From Gammaproteobacteria bacterium (GTDB taxonomy: Bacteria; Pseudomonadota; Gammaproteobacteria; HK1): a stretch of DNA of 64,000 bases. The first letter of the stretch is position 1. Each line of letters opens with the position of its first letter. The notes below the pieces were generated by a model, which worked only from the letters and a program-made list of their open reading frames with translations, made no database searches and had not been told where the DNA came from. Positions 16,552 through 25,481 of this stretch are shown piece by piece. A program made the translations under genes and the position numbers. Location of the stretch: NCBI GenBank assembly GCA_021773795.1, contig JAJFJT010000004.1, positions 81,204 through 145,203 on the forward strand. The letters run 5' to 3'.

Positions 16552-17559
16552 CTCTTTGGAAATGCCTTGGAGGCGACAGCAGCAGCGCACAACGACAACC
16601 TTTTGTGCCTTGATGAAATCGGCACCTGTGATGTTCGGGATATCCGAAAGGTGATCTACGATCTATTCGGTGGCACTGGCAAGGCCCGCCTTAACAAAAA
16701 CAGTGAAGCCCAGCAAAAACGATCCTGGAGGATTGTTGGCCTCTCCACGGGAGAACTCTCTATTGCGGAGAAAATTTCAGAGGAGCCTCGCCACACTACG
16801 AAAGCAGGCCTAAAAGTCCGCCTGCTGGATATCGCTATTGATGACAACGTGATTATGGATAGTCACGGCGCGTCCCCTAGTTCATTTGTAAATAGCCTAA
16901 AAGAGCACTGTGGCCAATTCTATGGTAGCGCTGGGCCTATATTTATTGAGCAGTTGATAGCCTTAGAAACTACTCCAACGGAGCTATCAGCACGCGTTAA
17001 AAAGAGCGTAAATGAATGGGAAAACAATCTAAGCGAGAGCATAAATCTAGAAAGTTACCAGAAACGAGGAATACGGAGGCTTGCCCTCATTTTAGTTGCA
17101 GGTCTGCTAGCTCGTGATTTTGGCATCTTACCCTTCGAAAAAGCTGAGCTAGTTTTAGCCATCAAACACATACGGGATGCGTGGCTCAATGACGTGCTCA
17201 ACATACCCGAGGATATCAAAGGCCTCCTTGCCATACGGAACTTCATTATCCGCTATCGGGAGAGCCGATTCCTGAACATCCACTCCCACCATAAGGCGGG
17301 TACTGTCATTCGAGATCTGGCCGGCTATATCAAAATCCACAACAATCAGGACTTCTATCTATTTACGGATGCGGGATTTCTTGAAGCCTGCGGAGGATGC
17401 TCCTCAAAAATCGCTATCACCGCTCTGAAGAAACTTGGTTGCCTCCATACTGACGACCCGAATAGGGCGAAGAGCCGGCACATGATTTCAAGCCTTGATA
17501 AACGTCTACGCCTTTACGCCATCAAGGGAGAAATATTGGAATGGGACGGGAATGCGTAG
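16552..17559 (+). pseudogene. DUF927 phage-type helicase/primase gene, 5'-truncated
   Basis: The frame is open from a TGA at 16549 to the stop at 17559. It reads from the first codons as the middle of a DUF927 protein: GNALEATAAAHNDNLLCLDEIG (Walker B region), YDLFGGTGKARLNK, LSTGELSIAEK, VRLLDIAID. Everything upstream, including Walker A, is missing, and the only nearby initiator is a TTG at 16567. The first in-frame residues begin right at the RAYT end, so the transposase element and a linked deletion appear to have removed the 5' part. DUF927 proteins come from phages, satellites and integrative elements, so this marks an older mobile element here. Confidence 0.75.
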
Positions 17560-17822
17560 GAGGCCCCACCACGCGGGACAGCCGGGACACCAGGACCAAA
17601 CCCAGACACGGCGCTGCGTTGAGGGGTATTAGATTGGGAGCCAAGGCGGACCACACCGGACGACGTGGTCCAAATAGCCCGTCGAGGGAGAAGGCAGAGC
17701 GATCTAAAACCTCTTGTCATACCTAACTCTGGTCCATATAGCCCACATGGACCAGGGGATAATCTAATGGGTCTACACGCGCAAGCAGCATTTGAACACA
17801 CTGCACATAACATTCCGAACAA
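17560..17822. other. Intergenic, no gene seen; short repeats
   Basis: 263 bp between the DUF927 remnant and the reverse transcriptase stop. TGGTCCA(A/T)ATAGCCC occurs twice (17668-17682 and 17731-17745). The second is part of an inverted repeat CTGGTCCAT/ATGGACCAG (17729-17737, 17747-17755). It may terminate one of the two converging genes, though no T-run follows. Confidence 0.4.
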
Positions 17823-18794
17823 TTAATGAAGTTTCTGAGTTGATTTTTTTTCTATTATCCTAGCAACTCGGGTCTTTTCCTGAAGAAGAGACTTTATTCG
17901 CGTAACCAACTTAGGATCTGATTGGCTACCTGCCACCGCCCTTCCTATTACCACATTAAGGAGCCGAAGTTTTTCAGTGGAATCCTCCATTCTGAGGATG
18001 CTAGAAACCTCATGATGCATACCCATGTGTTTCTTGTTTGGCAGTCTAAGCCCATCATCTAGAACTATCGAACCCGTAACTTCTTTTGGATATCCTTTTT
18101 CATATACAAATTCCTTTTTAGCAGGTGATTGCAACCCACGTTGTTTCAAAATACCACGAATCCTATAGAGTGTAGACCTATTAGCCTTTTCGCCCGAGAT
18201 GGCAATATCATCTACGTAACACGTCATAGTTAACCCAAGAGATTGGGTTAACTCATAGATCGCCTCAAACATTTTGTAATGAGCATAAAAAGCGGTGACC
18301 TGACTTAAACAACTGCCAGTAGGAACATGCCCACGACAAACTGACAACAAAGTCAGAAGGCCTGCAACATCTCTACTGCAGTGCAATACATCAAAGTAAA
18401 ATTCAAATACATGCCACCCCAAGGTAGAAGGATAGAATTTTTGGATATCTAATTTTATAAGCCGACTATTCCCGACATGTGCAGCTGCATTTGTTATATA
18501 GGACCTTTTTTTAACGCCAGAGTGCAAGTAACTCGGGGGCATAATTCTTCTCAATAAATTAAATAACCTCCTATGAATCCTTTCAAGTTTAGGTTTTGGA
18601 ACTTCAACCTGACGGGATTTATCCCGTTCCTTGCCAAGAATGAAGTGCCGATAGTTATCAGGCCTTTTAGCTAATCGTTCCAAATCATTTAGTGATGTAT
18701 TGAATAGTGTCGCGAGTTTTTTACGACTTTTAAGCCTATATAACGGCGACTGGTCAAACGCATATAATTTATGCTGATTTTTCCTGCACTCCAT
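17823..18794 (-). CDS. Retron reverse transcriptase
   Basis: A 323-residue RT. The catalytic box is CYVDDIAIS (YVDD, 193-196), the first catalytic Asp is in LIKLDIQKFYPS (near 116), and VPTGSCLSQ is near 160. Two retron hallmarks are present: NAxxH (NAAAH, 102-106) and VTG (239-241). It synthesises msDNA from the non-coding RNA encoded just upstream at 19114-19387. Its ATG overlaps the 3' end of the HTH gene by 26 bp, so the two are translationally coupled. Base composition is more AT-rich than the housekeeping genes, which fits transfer. The layout ncRNA-HTH-RT resembles what I recall as the type VI retron class; this was not verified. Confidence 0.9.
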   Translation of the reverse strand: MECRKNQHKLYAFDQSPLYRLKSRKKLATLFNTSLNDLERLAKRPDNYRHFILGKERDKSRQVEVPKPKLERIHRRLFNLLRRIMPPSYLHSGVKKRSYITNAAAHVGNSRLIKLDIQKFYPSTLGWHVFEFYFDVLHCSRDVAGLLTLLSVCRGHVPTGSCLSQVTAFYAHYKMFEAIYELTQSLGLTMTCYVDDIAISGEKANRSTLYRIRGILKQRGLQSPAKKEFVYEKGYPKEVTGSIVLDDGLRLPNKKHMGMHHEVSSILRMEDSTEKLRLLNVVIGRAVAGSQSDPKLVTRIKSLLQEKTRVARIIEKKSTQKLH

Positions 18795-19089
18795 CCCTAA
18801 CGCTCTCTGTTTCTGATAGCCAATTCATAATCTTAACTATTTTTCCAGCAACTCTGACTCTGACCCTCTCCGAGAACATATTCTTCTCTAGGTTTTCAGA
18901 AAACAATAAGAGAGAAGATGCTGGAAGATCAAATATCGATGAATACTTTTCAAGCACTTCAAGGCTAGGAGATTTTTTTCCGGATTCTAGTTCTGATAAA
19001 TACGATCGTGAGATCCCAATTCTCTCTGCAAGCGTAGACTGATTAATATCATGAAAAACCCTGACTAATCTTAGCGCTTCATTTAGCAT
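18769..19089 (-). CDS. XRE-family HTH protein, retron accessory protein
   Basis: A 106-residue protein. An N-terminal HTH_3 domain (NQSTLAERIGISRSYLSELESGKKSPSLEVLEKYS in parts: 'STLAERIGIS', 'SYLSELESGKK', 'PSLEVLEKY') spans residues 15-60. A basic/hydrophobic tail of about 45 residues follows. ATG 19089 is used, with AGGTG 6 nt upstream. It lies between the retron RNA and the RT and overlaps the RT gene by 26 bp. It may be the effector/antitoxin partner of the retron, its repressor, or both. Confidence 0.8.
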   Translation of the reverse strand: MLNEALRLVRVFHDINQSTLAERIGISRSYLSELESGKKSPSLEVLEKYSSIFDLPASSLLLFSENLEKNMFSERVRVRVAGKIVKIMNWLSETESVRDGVQEKSA

Positions 19090-19113
19090 AATAATCACCT
19101 AATATTAGAAACA

Positions 19114-19387
19114 TTCAGGGGTCATTGCATGAGCTGTTGTAACACCCGAACAACGCACATAAAAATGCGGAATAAGTTTGTTACAAACACCCAGGTTTTC
19201 CGATGGACGAAAAGACTTTTTATCTTTCCAAGGCCATCTTTCCACCTAACATGCAATGCCCGCGATCGTGTAGTAAGTTGATCATTTTTCATAATCTTCA
19301 CCTTTAGGTTATCAGTACAGCAAAACTGCTATACCGTGTCGTCACAACCTAAAAGACGAGAGTACGAACGCGGGAGTTACCCCTGAA
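19114..19387 (-). ncRNA. Retron msr-msd RNA
   Basis: Read on the minus strand, the parts follow the retron order. a1 is TTCAGGGGT (19387-19379) and its exact complement a2 is ACCCCTGAA (19122-19114). An msr hairpin has the 8-bp stem TTTAGGTT/AACCTAAA (arms 19346-19353 and 19303-19310). The msd is closed by a perfect 9-bp stem CATTGCATG/CATGCAATG (19250-19258 with 19123-19131) directly abutting a2. Inner msd hairpins are GATGG/CCATC (19202-19206, 19234-19238) and TTGTAACA/TGTTACAA (19137-19144, 19179-19186). It ends 25 nt before the HTH start codon. The branching guanosine is not identified with certainty. Confidence 0.8.
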
Positions 19388-19555
19388 CACACTAACGGCT
19401 CACTTGTCGTGTGAGCCGGCTATACCTGCATCGTCATGGCATCCATCTCGGGTGCAGCATGAGGAGGGCGGGCATACAGTAGAGACCTAAGCCTCCGCGG
19501 GCCTAAAACTGCCCATAGATAGACGACATCTCTCGTATACTCAGCTACGGTTGAA

Positions 19556-19606
19556 AACATAGCAGACGGGTTCGCTGACGTCAACATATATTCGCTGACA
19601 GCGAAC
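19556..19606 (-). promoter_or_regulatory. Candidate promoter/operator for the retron transcript
   Basis: On the minus strand, TTGACG (19584-19579), a 17-bp spacer and TATGTT (19561-19556) form a sigma-70-like promoter aimed at the msr-msd locus. It overlaps an inverted repeat GTTCGCTG/CAGCGAAC (19570-19577, 19599-19606) and a direct repeat of TTCGCTGAC, a plausible operator for the HTH protein. A separate hairpin GGCTCAC/GTGAGCC (19397-19417) sits just before a1. Confidence 0.5.
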
Positions 19607-19650
19607 AATGCTTGCGGCGGATAGCCCTACAATCACCACTTAACGCGCAA

Positions 19651-20676
19651 TTATCCGGCGCTGGGATGCAGAGCCTTAATATGTCGCTCTGCCCATGTAT
19701 GGCCAGAATAGTAGTCACATATCCAGAGCAGTTCTTGCACTGCAGCTATTATCTCCACCACCTTTTCGTGAGTCGGGGGAGATGCTCCCTTGTGGAGCAT
19801 TTGATTTCTTATATAGACCGCATCTGTAATTACCTTGATTAAAGAATTTTCTTTTGTAGCTTCGTAGAAGCTCTTATCGACCGAGAACAAGACGGGGAAA
19901 TAATGCAAAAGAATGTTTACCACAGGAGGAGACTGCATCGAATCGACCAACCATGCAGCGTCTGGAACTTTATTTACAATCACCGTTTTTACTGCGACCT
20001 CTAGGGCAGATACGGCTATGAGGACGGAACTCCTCGGGCTACTATGTTGAAGCCCTTTTGCCTCCCTTAGTAACTCCTGGCTTACTGGCTCTTGCTGGTT
20101 TTCTTCCACAAGGTTACAAATTTCGCCAATATCTATTTTTTGATGAGCAAGAACGGAGTGTGGTGGCGTAATACTTACAATCGAATGTCGCGAAGGAGCT
20201 GGGTACCAGGAAACCCCGTTGTTGTTGGAGACAGACAGTCCCCTCGTACTAATTGGCGATGGACCACCCTCCTGCGCATATCTCCAGCGCAAGATGCTCA
20301 CCAGTGAGCATCCCACTGAACTCAATTTCCGTCCTACCATATCGATGAACGACCCAAACGGCTCTGGATAGCACTTCAAGCCATAGGAAGGGCCGTCATG
20401 ATGAATCATTTCCTCGGCGGAGCTCACTTTCACTCCCTCCGGAGGGCGCCGACCCTCAAACAATGCTGCAAATACAGGGATAGTCTTTTTTGTCGGTTCG
20501 ATCTCACCCAGAATATCTAGAAATGCATTGAAGCTCTGAAATCCCTTATCCCTCTCGTCATCGGAGGGAGCTCTAATAAAAGCACGAATTTCGTCAGGAC
20601 CCCCAAAATCAAATTGAATGGGTTCGCTAGAATGGATGTCCAGCCGACTCACAGTGTAGGAAAGCTTGAATAACAT
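19651..20676 (-). CDS. Unrecognised protein with C-terminal HEPN-type RxxxxH motif
   Basis: A 341-residue product I do not recognise as a whole. The C-terminal region is helical and contains AVYIRNQMLHKG, an R-N-x3-H motif (Arg290 to His295) of the kind that forms the RNase site of HEPN domains. It is preceded by a helix LEVAVKTVIVNKVPDAAWLV and followed by EIIAAVQELLWICDYY. The N-terminal 200 residues show no motif I can name. It lies upstream of the retron RNA on the same strand, 264 bp away, within the defence-like island. It may be an abortive-infection RNase, alone or with the retron; that is inference. Confidence 0.55.
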   Translation of the reverse strand: MLFKLSYTVSRLDIHSSEPIQFDFGGPDEIRAFIRAPSDDERDKGFQSFNAFLDILGEIEPTKKTIPVFAALFEGRRPPEGVKVSSAEEMIHHDGPSYGLKCYPEPFGSFIDMVGRKLSSVGCSLVSILRWRYAQEGGPSPISTRGLSVSNNNGVSWYPAPSRHSIVSITPPHSVLAHQKIDIGEICNLVEENQQEPVSQELLREAKGLQHSSPRSSVLIAVSALEVAVKTVIVNKVPDAAWLVDSMQSPPVVNILLHYFPVLFSVDKSFYEATKENSLIKVITDAVYIRNQMLHKGASPPTHEKVVEIIAAVQELLWICDYYSGHTWAERHIKALHPSAG

Positions 20677-21052
20677 CGTTCTCTTTTCTGGTGATATACG
20701 GCCTCTAGATCTAGACGGAAAAGCTCGTAGGCTGCAACAACTTTCTTACATTCCTAACTCAGCCACGTCGGGGTTTTCTTTCCAAATCCCATTTTCTTCA
20801 TAGGCCTAGATGTAGTGGACTTGTCTAACACTGAGAGTGTGCAATCCACTAATTTCTAACGATCGACAAAGGGATAACAGAATGATGACGAAACCGAGGA
20901 TTCGGACTCAACCTAAGGCTCTGTATAAACCTTGAGTAGCCTAACAATTCTCAGGCCACGACAAATAAAGTAGCCCCGAGGTAGAACCATTATATGGCTT
21001 GGGTTGCAAGGCGAGAGACCGCAATATAACGCATTGATTATATTGAATTTAT
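20677..21052. other. Intergenic between the HEPN-motif gene and tRNA-Thr; no gene seen
   Basis: 376 bp of mixed composition with stops in all frames. Only a small nested inverted repeat stands out (AGTGGA 20814-20819 with TCCACT 20845-20850). This is where an attachment site would be expected if the island entered at the tRNA 3' end, but I find no second copy of the tRNA end sequence. Confidence 0.4.
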
Positions 21053-21128
<76 letters not shown>

Positions 21129-21279
21129 GTGGGATGCGGAGTATACAGGGAAAATGCTGGCCTGATCACGGCGGGCTATGGTGACAAATCAGTCCCGCTT
21201 ACAAATATATATAGCCCATCCCTGGGTTTCGTCGCCGCCCGTTCCCGACGGTCTGGCGACATACACCCCATCCCTGGGG

Positions 21280-22587
21280 CTAACTGCCGTGCGTCGGGGG
21301 GATGCGCAGTATCTGGCCCGTGAAGAGTTTGTCGTGGGGTAGTGCGTTGACCATGCGCAGGGCGTCCATGCTGACCCGATAGTGATCGGCAATTTTGGAA
21401 AGGGTATCGCCACGAGCAATCACGTGTTTGCGCGCGGCCAGCAGACTGTCAGGCGGGGCAGTGCGTTCAAGGTGGGTACGGATACCCTTGAGTATCGCCC
21501 CGGCCAGTAGGCGCTGATGGCGCGGAGAAAGCAGTTTTCGCTCCTCATCGGGATTAGAGATAAATGCGGTCTCAATCAGGATGGAGGGAATATCGGGGGA
21601 TTTAAGCACCATAAAACCGGCCCGTTGCACCTTCCGTTTATGGGTCTTTCCCAGTCCTTTGAGCTGCTTGAGGATGTCTCCCGCAGCTTCGGTGCTGGCG
21701 CTCAGGGTTGCGGTCTGAGATAGATCGAGAAGTACCGAAGCCAACAGATCATCCTTGTCGTCCAGACTCACACCACCAATCAGGTCGGCGGAGTTCTCCT
21801 GAACCGCTAGCCACTTGGCAGCCTCACTACTGGCACCGTTGTGGGAAAGCACGTACACCGAACTGCCCCGAACCCGGGAATCACGGAAAGCATCGGCGTG
21901 TATGGAGACGAAGAGATCGGCCTTTTCACGTCGCGCAATACGCATCCGTTCGCGCAGGCCGATGTAGTAATCACCACGGCGAACCATGACCGCCCGCAGT
22001 CCCCGCTCCCGCCGAATCAGTTTTTCCAACTGGCGTGCGATCTGCATGACCACGATCTTTTCCCGGCTCCCCCGAGCCCCAAGGGCACCGGGATCCTCAC
22101 CGCCGTGACCGGCATCAATGGCGATAACCAGGTCACGCAGCTTTGCCTTGGGGGCGCTAGCTGCAAGCCGTTTGGCTGGCTGTTTTGGCTGCTCGGTGCT
22201 TACCGGGCTCTGTAAGTCGATCACCAGACGATGACCATATTTGGCGTTGGGTTTTAATAAAAAGCTCTTGGCCCGTGCTGCTTGCTTGAGGTCCAGCACC
22301 ACGCGCAAATCACCGTGGTCCCGGGTGGCGGAGCGAATACCCGCAAGAAAACTGTCCTCAGAAGGTACCACCGGGATCGGTCGACGCAAGCGCGTATTGC
22401 GCAGGTCGATAACGATGCGGTTGGGTTGCTTGAGGACAAACAGGCTGTGGGGCACGGGCGCGCCCACATCAAAAACGACCCGGGTATGTTTGGGCGCCGG
22501 CCACAGGCGCACATTTTCAATGTCTACCTGGGCTGCAGCGCAGTCCAGGGCCACCAACAGAGAAAAAAGAAGACCGAAAAACCTCAT
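21280..22587 (-). CDS. amiC: N-acetylmuramoyl-L-alanine amidase, AmiC-type with AMIN and LysM
   Basis: A 435-residue exported amidase. The signal peptide (MRFFGLLFSLLVALDCAAA) selects ATG 22587 over an upstream TTG. An AMIN domain follows (residues 20-110, VDIENVRLWPAP...RVVFD). The Amidase_3 zinc enzyme covers 150-370: VIAIDAGHGGEDPGA with the first His and Glu, VSIHADAF, and catalytic ILIETAFISNPDEE. A C-terminal LysM runs from 385 (VIARGDTLSKIADHY...). It cleaves the peptide from MurNAc in septal murein during cell separation. The neighbouring tsaE, nnr and orn form the usual gammaproteobacterial cluster. AmiB is an equally possible name. Confidence 0.92.
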   Translation of the reverse strand: MRFFGLLFSLLVALDCAAAQVDIENVRLWPAPKHTRVVFDVGAPVPHSLFVLKQPNRIVIDLRNTRLRRPIPVVPSEDSFLAGIRSATRDHGDLRVVLDLKQAARAKSFLLKPNAKYGHRLVIDLQSPVSTEQPKQPAKRLAASAPKAKLRDLVIAIDAGHGGEDPGALGARGSREKIVVMQIARQLEKLIRRERGLRAVMVRRGDYYIGLRERMRIARREKADLFVSIHADAFRDSRVRGSSVYVLSHNGASSEAAKWLAVQENSADLIGGVSLDDKDDLLASVLLDLSQTATLSASTEAAGDILKQLKGLGKTHKRKVQRAGFMVLKSPDIPSILIETAFISNPDEERKLLSPRHQRLLAGAILKGIRTHLERTAPPDSLLAARKHVIARGDTLSKIADHYRVSMDALRMVNALPHDKLFTGQILRIPPTHGS

Positions 22588-22734
22588 GGTTCTACACCCG
22601 AGAAAGAGAGATTCTGCCCTATTTTCCGCCTGTTCCACCCTGTTTTTCAAGTAGTTTCTATGTAATTCTAATTTTTACATGTATAACAATAAGTTAGGCT
22701 TATTAACACGATGCGCAATCACCTTTATTACCGT

Positions 22735-23181
22735 CTATTCCCGCAACAAGGCAGCCAAGTGTTTGCCGGTTTCCGAATTGGCCTCCAAACGGATCTCACG
22801 TCCCTCTCCCTGATAGGCGATATGGATACGCAAATCCGCAGCCGGCAGGTAATCACCACCACGCTCGGGCCATTCCACCAGGCAAAGCGCCTGATTATCG
22901 AAGTAATCTCTCACCCCGATCGCCTCCAGTTCCTCGCCATCAGCGAGACGATAAAGATCAAAGTGGTAGACCGGGCGCGTGGGTAGCTCATAGGGCTCGA
23001 CCAGCGTGTAGGTGGGACTCTTGACCGCTCCCTTCACTCCCAGGGCACGTAACAGCCCGCGGGCAAAGGTGGTTTTTCCGGAACCCAGCTCACCCTCGAG
23101 CCAGATACAGGCCCCGCCGTCGATGAAGGCTGCGAGCCGCGCGCCCAGGGCCAACATCGCCACCTCATCCGCAACAAACAT
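22735..23181 (-). CDS. tsaE: tRNA threonylcarbamoyladenosine biosynthesis ATPase TsaE
   Basis: A 148-residue ATPase needed with TsaB/C/D to make t6A37 in ANN-decoding tRNAs. The P-loop LEGELGSGKTTFARGLLRALG, SPTYTLVEPY and the HFDLYRL segment are all canonical, as is LVEWPERG. The frame stays open to ATG 23280, but that extra part runs over REP-like hairpins and does not resemble TsaE. ATG 23181 (MFVADEVAMLALG) gives the family length. It lies downstream of nnr, whose product is often co-encoded with tsaE and an Ami-type amidase. Confidence 0.93.
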   Translation of the reverse strand: MFVADEVAMLALGARLAAFIDGGACIWLEGELGSGKTTFARGLLRALGVKGAVKSPTYTLVEPYELPTRPVYHFDLYRLADGEELEAIGVRDYFDNQALCLVEWPERGGDYLPAADLRIHIAYQGEGREIRLEANSETGKHLAALLRE

Positions 23182-23238
23182 CAGGCGGCACAATACGGCG
23201 TTAAAAATCGGCTCAAAATGCTCATTGGCTACTTGCAG

Positions 23239-23286
23239 GGTCGCTCTCGCACATCCTTGTGCTTCGCGACCTAAGGCCATCCATGG
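23239..23286. repeat. REP-like nested hairpins between nnr and tsaE
   Basis: GGTCGC...GCACA-TCCT-TGTGC...GCGACC (23239-23271), followed by GGCCAT-CC-ATGGCC. These two adjacent palindromes in the 150-bp nnr-tsaE gap look like a REP-type element or an mRNA processing/stability hairpin. Confidence 0.5.
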
Positions 23287-23338
23287 CCAAAGCTTTTTCG
23301 CCGATTTTTGCCTTGTCTTGCACTCGCCTGAGCCTTTT

Positions 23339-24823
23339 TCAACGGCCTGCCAGAGCGCGTAAATGTGGAATCAGATCGCGGGCCAGCAGGCCACGCTCGC
23401 CGCTTGCCGCCGCCAGATCACCGGTGCGGGCATGCATAGCAACACCGGAACACGCTGCCTGCCAGGGAGAAAGTCCCTGGGCCATGAGCCCGGCAATGGC
23501 ACCGCCCAGCACATCGCCCATGCCCCCGCTTGCCATCCCGGGGTTCCCATCGCTGCACACTTGGGGTAACTCATGTTCTTTCAGTACCACGGTGCCCGAA
23601 CCCTTGAGCACACAGACCCCGCCGTAACGCGCTACCAACTCATGAGCAGCAGCAAAGCGGTCGGCCTGCACGGCGGCACTGTCGCTTCCCAGCAAACGTC
23701 CCGCCTCTCCGGGGTGTGGGGTGAGCACCCAGTTGTCCTGAGCCTCGGCACCCATAGCAGCCAGCAGATTAAGGGCATCGGCATCGAGCACCAGGAGCCC
23801 ACTAAAGTCGAGTACGGCAGCAAGCAGTTCACGGCCCCACGAATTCTGGCCAAGACCGGGGCCTGCCAGTACCACCGTTGCCTTCTTTAATAACGGGATG
23901 AGCTCTGCCGCTGATTCAATGCCACGTGCCATCACTTCCGGGCGCAACATACTGACCACCGGCACATGGGCCGGCCGGGTGGCCACGCTAACCAGACCCG
24001 CGCCAACCCGCGCCGCCGCCTCTGCCGCCAGTGCAGCGGCACCGGGATAGCCGAGATCTCCTCCCACCACCAGCACGTGACCGTAATTTCCCTTGTGGGC
24101 GGTACGCGGCCGCGGAGGCAAGTTGTTGCTAGCGGCATCAAATTCAAGTCGATGCGCATTGGCATCCACACGCTCATAGACCGCCGCCGGCACATCCAGC
24201 CCGGCAAACAGAATATCGCCGGCATATTCGCGGCCAAGCCCGGTATAGAGGCCCTGCTTGAGGCCAATAAAACTGATGGTTGCGGTGGCCCGCACCGCCA
24301 CACCGAGGACACGGCCGCTATCACTATGCAGCCCAGAGGGGATATCCAGCGCCAGTATCGGCACGCGGCTTTCATTCATCATTTGGATAACCGCGGCCCA
24401 CTCGCCTTCTACTGAACGGCTAAGCCCGGTGCCCAGGAGCGCGTCCACCAGCACATCGGACTCTGCCAATGATGACGCATTGAATTCCTCGCTAAGGATG
24501 CCCTCGGCCGCCATGCCCTCGTAGGCCAAACGGGCATCACCTTGGAGCTTTGCCGGATCGGAGATGCAGTGGAGCCGAAGCGCCAGACCCGCCTGCCTGG
24601 CCAGACGCGCCAGGATAAAACCATCGCCCGCATTGTTCCCGGCACCAGCAATCACCACGATCCGCCGCGCCTCGGGCCAGCGCGAACGCAGCGCCTCGAA
24701 GGCGGCCGCACTGGCACGCTCCATCAATTCGATGCCGGGGATACCAAAATCCTGTATGGCGATCCGATCGAGCTCACGCACACCGGCGGCGCGATAAAGT
24801 GTCGTGGGCAGGGACGAGTTCAT
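23339..24823 (-). CDS. nnr: Bifunctional NAD(P)H-hydrate epimerase / ADP-dependent dehydratase
   Basis: A 494-residue two-domain repair enzyme for damaged NAD(P)H. The epimerase domain (1-215) has IVVIAGAGNNAGDGF and ALDIPSGL. The ribokinase-like dehydratase domain (230-490) has HVLVVGGDLGYPGAA, LTPHPGEAGRLLG, VLKGSGTVV and GNPGMASGGMGDVLGG. ATG 24823 (MNSSLPTTLYRAAGVRELD) matches the family start; the frame upstream of it overlaps orn and is not credible. Only 2 nt separate it from orn, so the two are probably co-transcribed. Confidence 0.95.
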   Translation of the reverse strand: MNSSLPTTLYRAAGVRELDRIAIQDFGIPGIELMERASAAAFEALRSRWPEARRIVVIAGAGNNAGDGFILARLARQAGLALRLHCISDPAKLQGDARLAYEGMAAEGILSEEFNASSLAESDVLVDALLGTGLSRSVEGEWAAVIQMMNESRVPILALDIPSGLHSDSGRVLGVAVRATATISFIGLKQGLYTGLGREYAGDILFAGLDVPAAVYERVDANAHRLEFDAASNNLPPRPRTAHKGNYGHVLVVGGDLGYPGAAALAAEAAARVGAGLVSVATRPAHVPVVSMLRPEVMARGIESAAELIPLLKKATVVLAGPGLGQNSWGRELLAAVLDFSGLLVLDADALNLLAAMGAEAQDNWVLTPHPGEAGRLLGSDSAAVQADRFAAAHELVARYGGVCVLKGSGTVVLKEHELPQVCSDGNPGMASGGMGDVLGGAIAGLMAQGLSPWQAACSGVAMHARTGDLAAASGERGLLARDLIPHLRALAGR

Positions 24824-24825
24824 GT

Positions 24826-25374
24826 TCACAGGGGGCGGAACAGATGCTCCCGGTAATAGACCAGTTCGGCGATGGAATCGCGGATATCCTGCAGGGCGAG
24901 GTGGGTGGTTTCCTTCACCAGGCCCTTTGCCACCTCGGGTGCCCAACGCATCGCCAGCTCCTTTAAGGTGCTGACATCCAGGTTACGGTAATGGAAATAG
25001 GCCTCCAGTTCCGGCATACAGCGATGCAGAAAGCGACGATCCTGACAGATGCTGTTACCGCACATGGGGGAAGCACCAGCGGGCACATACTTGGCGAGAA
25101 ACTCCAGGGTCATACGCTCGCCATCCGCCTCGCTGTAGCGGCTTTCCTTCACCCGCTTAACGAGACCGGACTCCCCGTGTTGCCTGGTATTCCATTGATC
25201 CATAGCGCCCATAATCTGATCGCTATGATGAATCGCCACCATCGGTCCCTCGGCAAGAATATTCAAAGCCGAGTCTGTAACGATTGTCGCGATCTCAATG
25301 ATATAATCCTGATCCGTGTCGAGACCCGTCATTTCCAGATCAATCCAGATGAGATTCCCCCCATCTTGCGCCAT
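24826..25374 (-). CDS. orn: Oligoribonuclease
   Basis: A 182-residue DEDDh 3'-5' exonuclease that degrades 2-5-nt RNAs, including pGpG from c-di-GMP breakdown. That is relevant given the several EAL proteins in this window. The exonuclease motifs are IDLEMTGLD (ExoI, residues 11-19), [17 protein letters not shown] and [16 protein letters not shown] (His/Asp of ExoIII). Length and ends match E. coli Orn. It precedes nnr on the same strand and is divergent from the M48 peptidase at 25482. Confidence 0.97.
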   Translation of the reverse strand: MAQDGGNLIWIDLEMTGLDTDQDYIIEIATIVTDSALNILAEGPMVAIHHSDQIMGAMDQWNTRQHGESGLVKRVKESRYSEADGERMTLEFLAKYVPAGASPMCGNSICQDRRFLHRCMPELEAYFHYRNLDVSTLKELAMRWAPEVAKGLVKETTHLALQDIRDSIAELVYYREHLFRPL

Positions 25375-25481
25375 ATCAATTACTCCGTATTAATGCCGTT
25401 GCCGGCCAGCCTGTTCAACTCGGCAGAGTGCCATAAGCCCGAAAGCCTGAAAACCACCATATCCACAAGGAAGGCCGGCCC

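Noticed and set aside
17823-18794. Group II intron or DGR reverse transcriptase
   Set aside because: No maturase domain, intron structure or variable/template repeats; the NAxxH and VTG motifs and the msr-msd locus point to a retron.
19420-19608. 62-codon minus-strand frame upstream of the retron RNA
   Set aside because: No ribosome site and no recognisable sequence; it overlaps the probable retron promoter.
11853-21052. Integrative element with att sites at tRNA-Thr
   Set aside because: No integrase and no second copy of the tRNA 3' end sequence could be found between 11.8 and 21.0 kb, so I report an island only, not a defined element.
23182-23280. N-terminal extension of TsaE to ATG 23280
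   Set aside because: The segment overlaps REP-like hairpins and has no similarity to the TsaE N-terminus.
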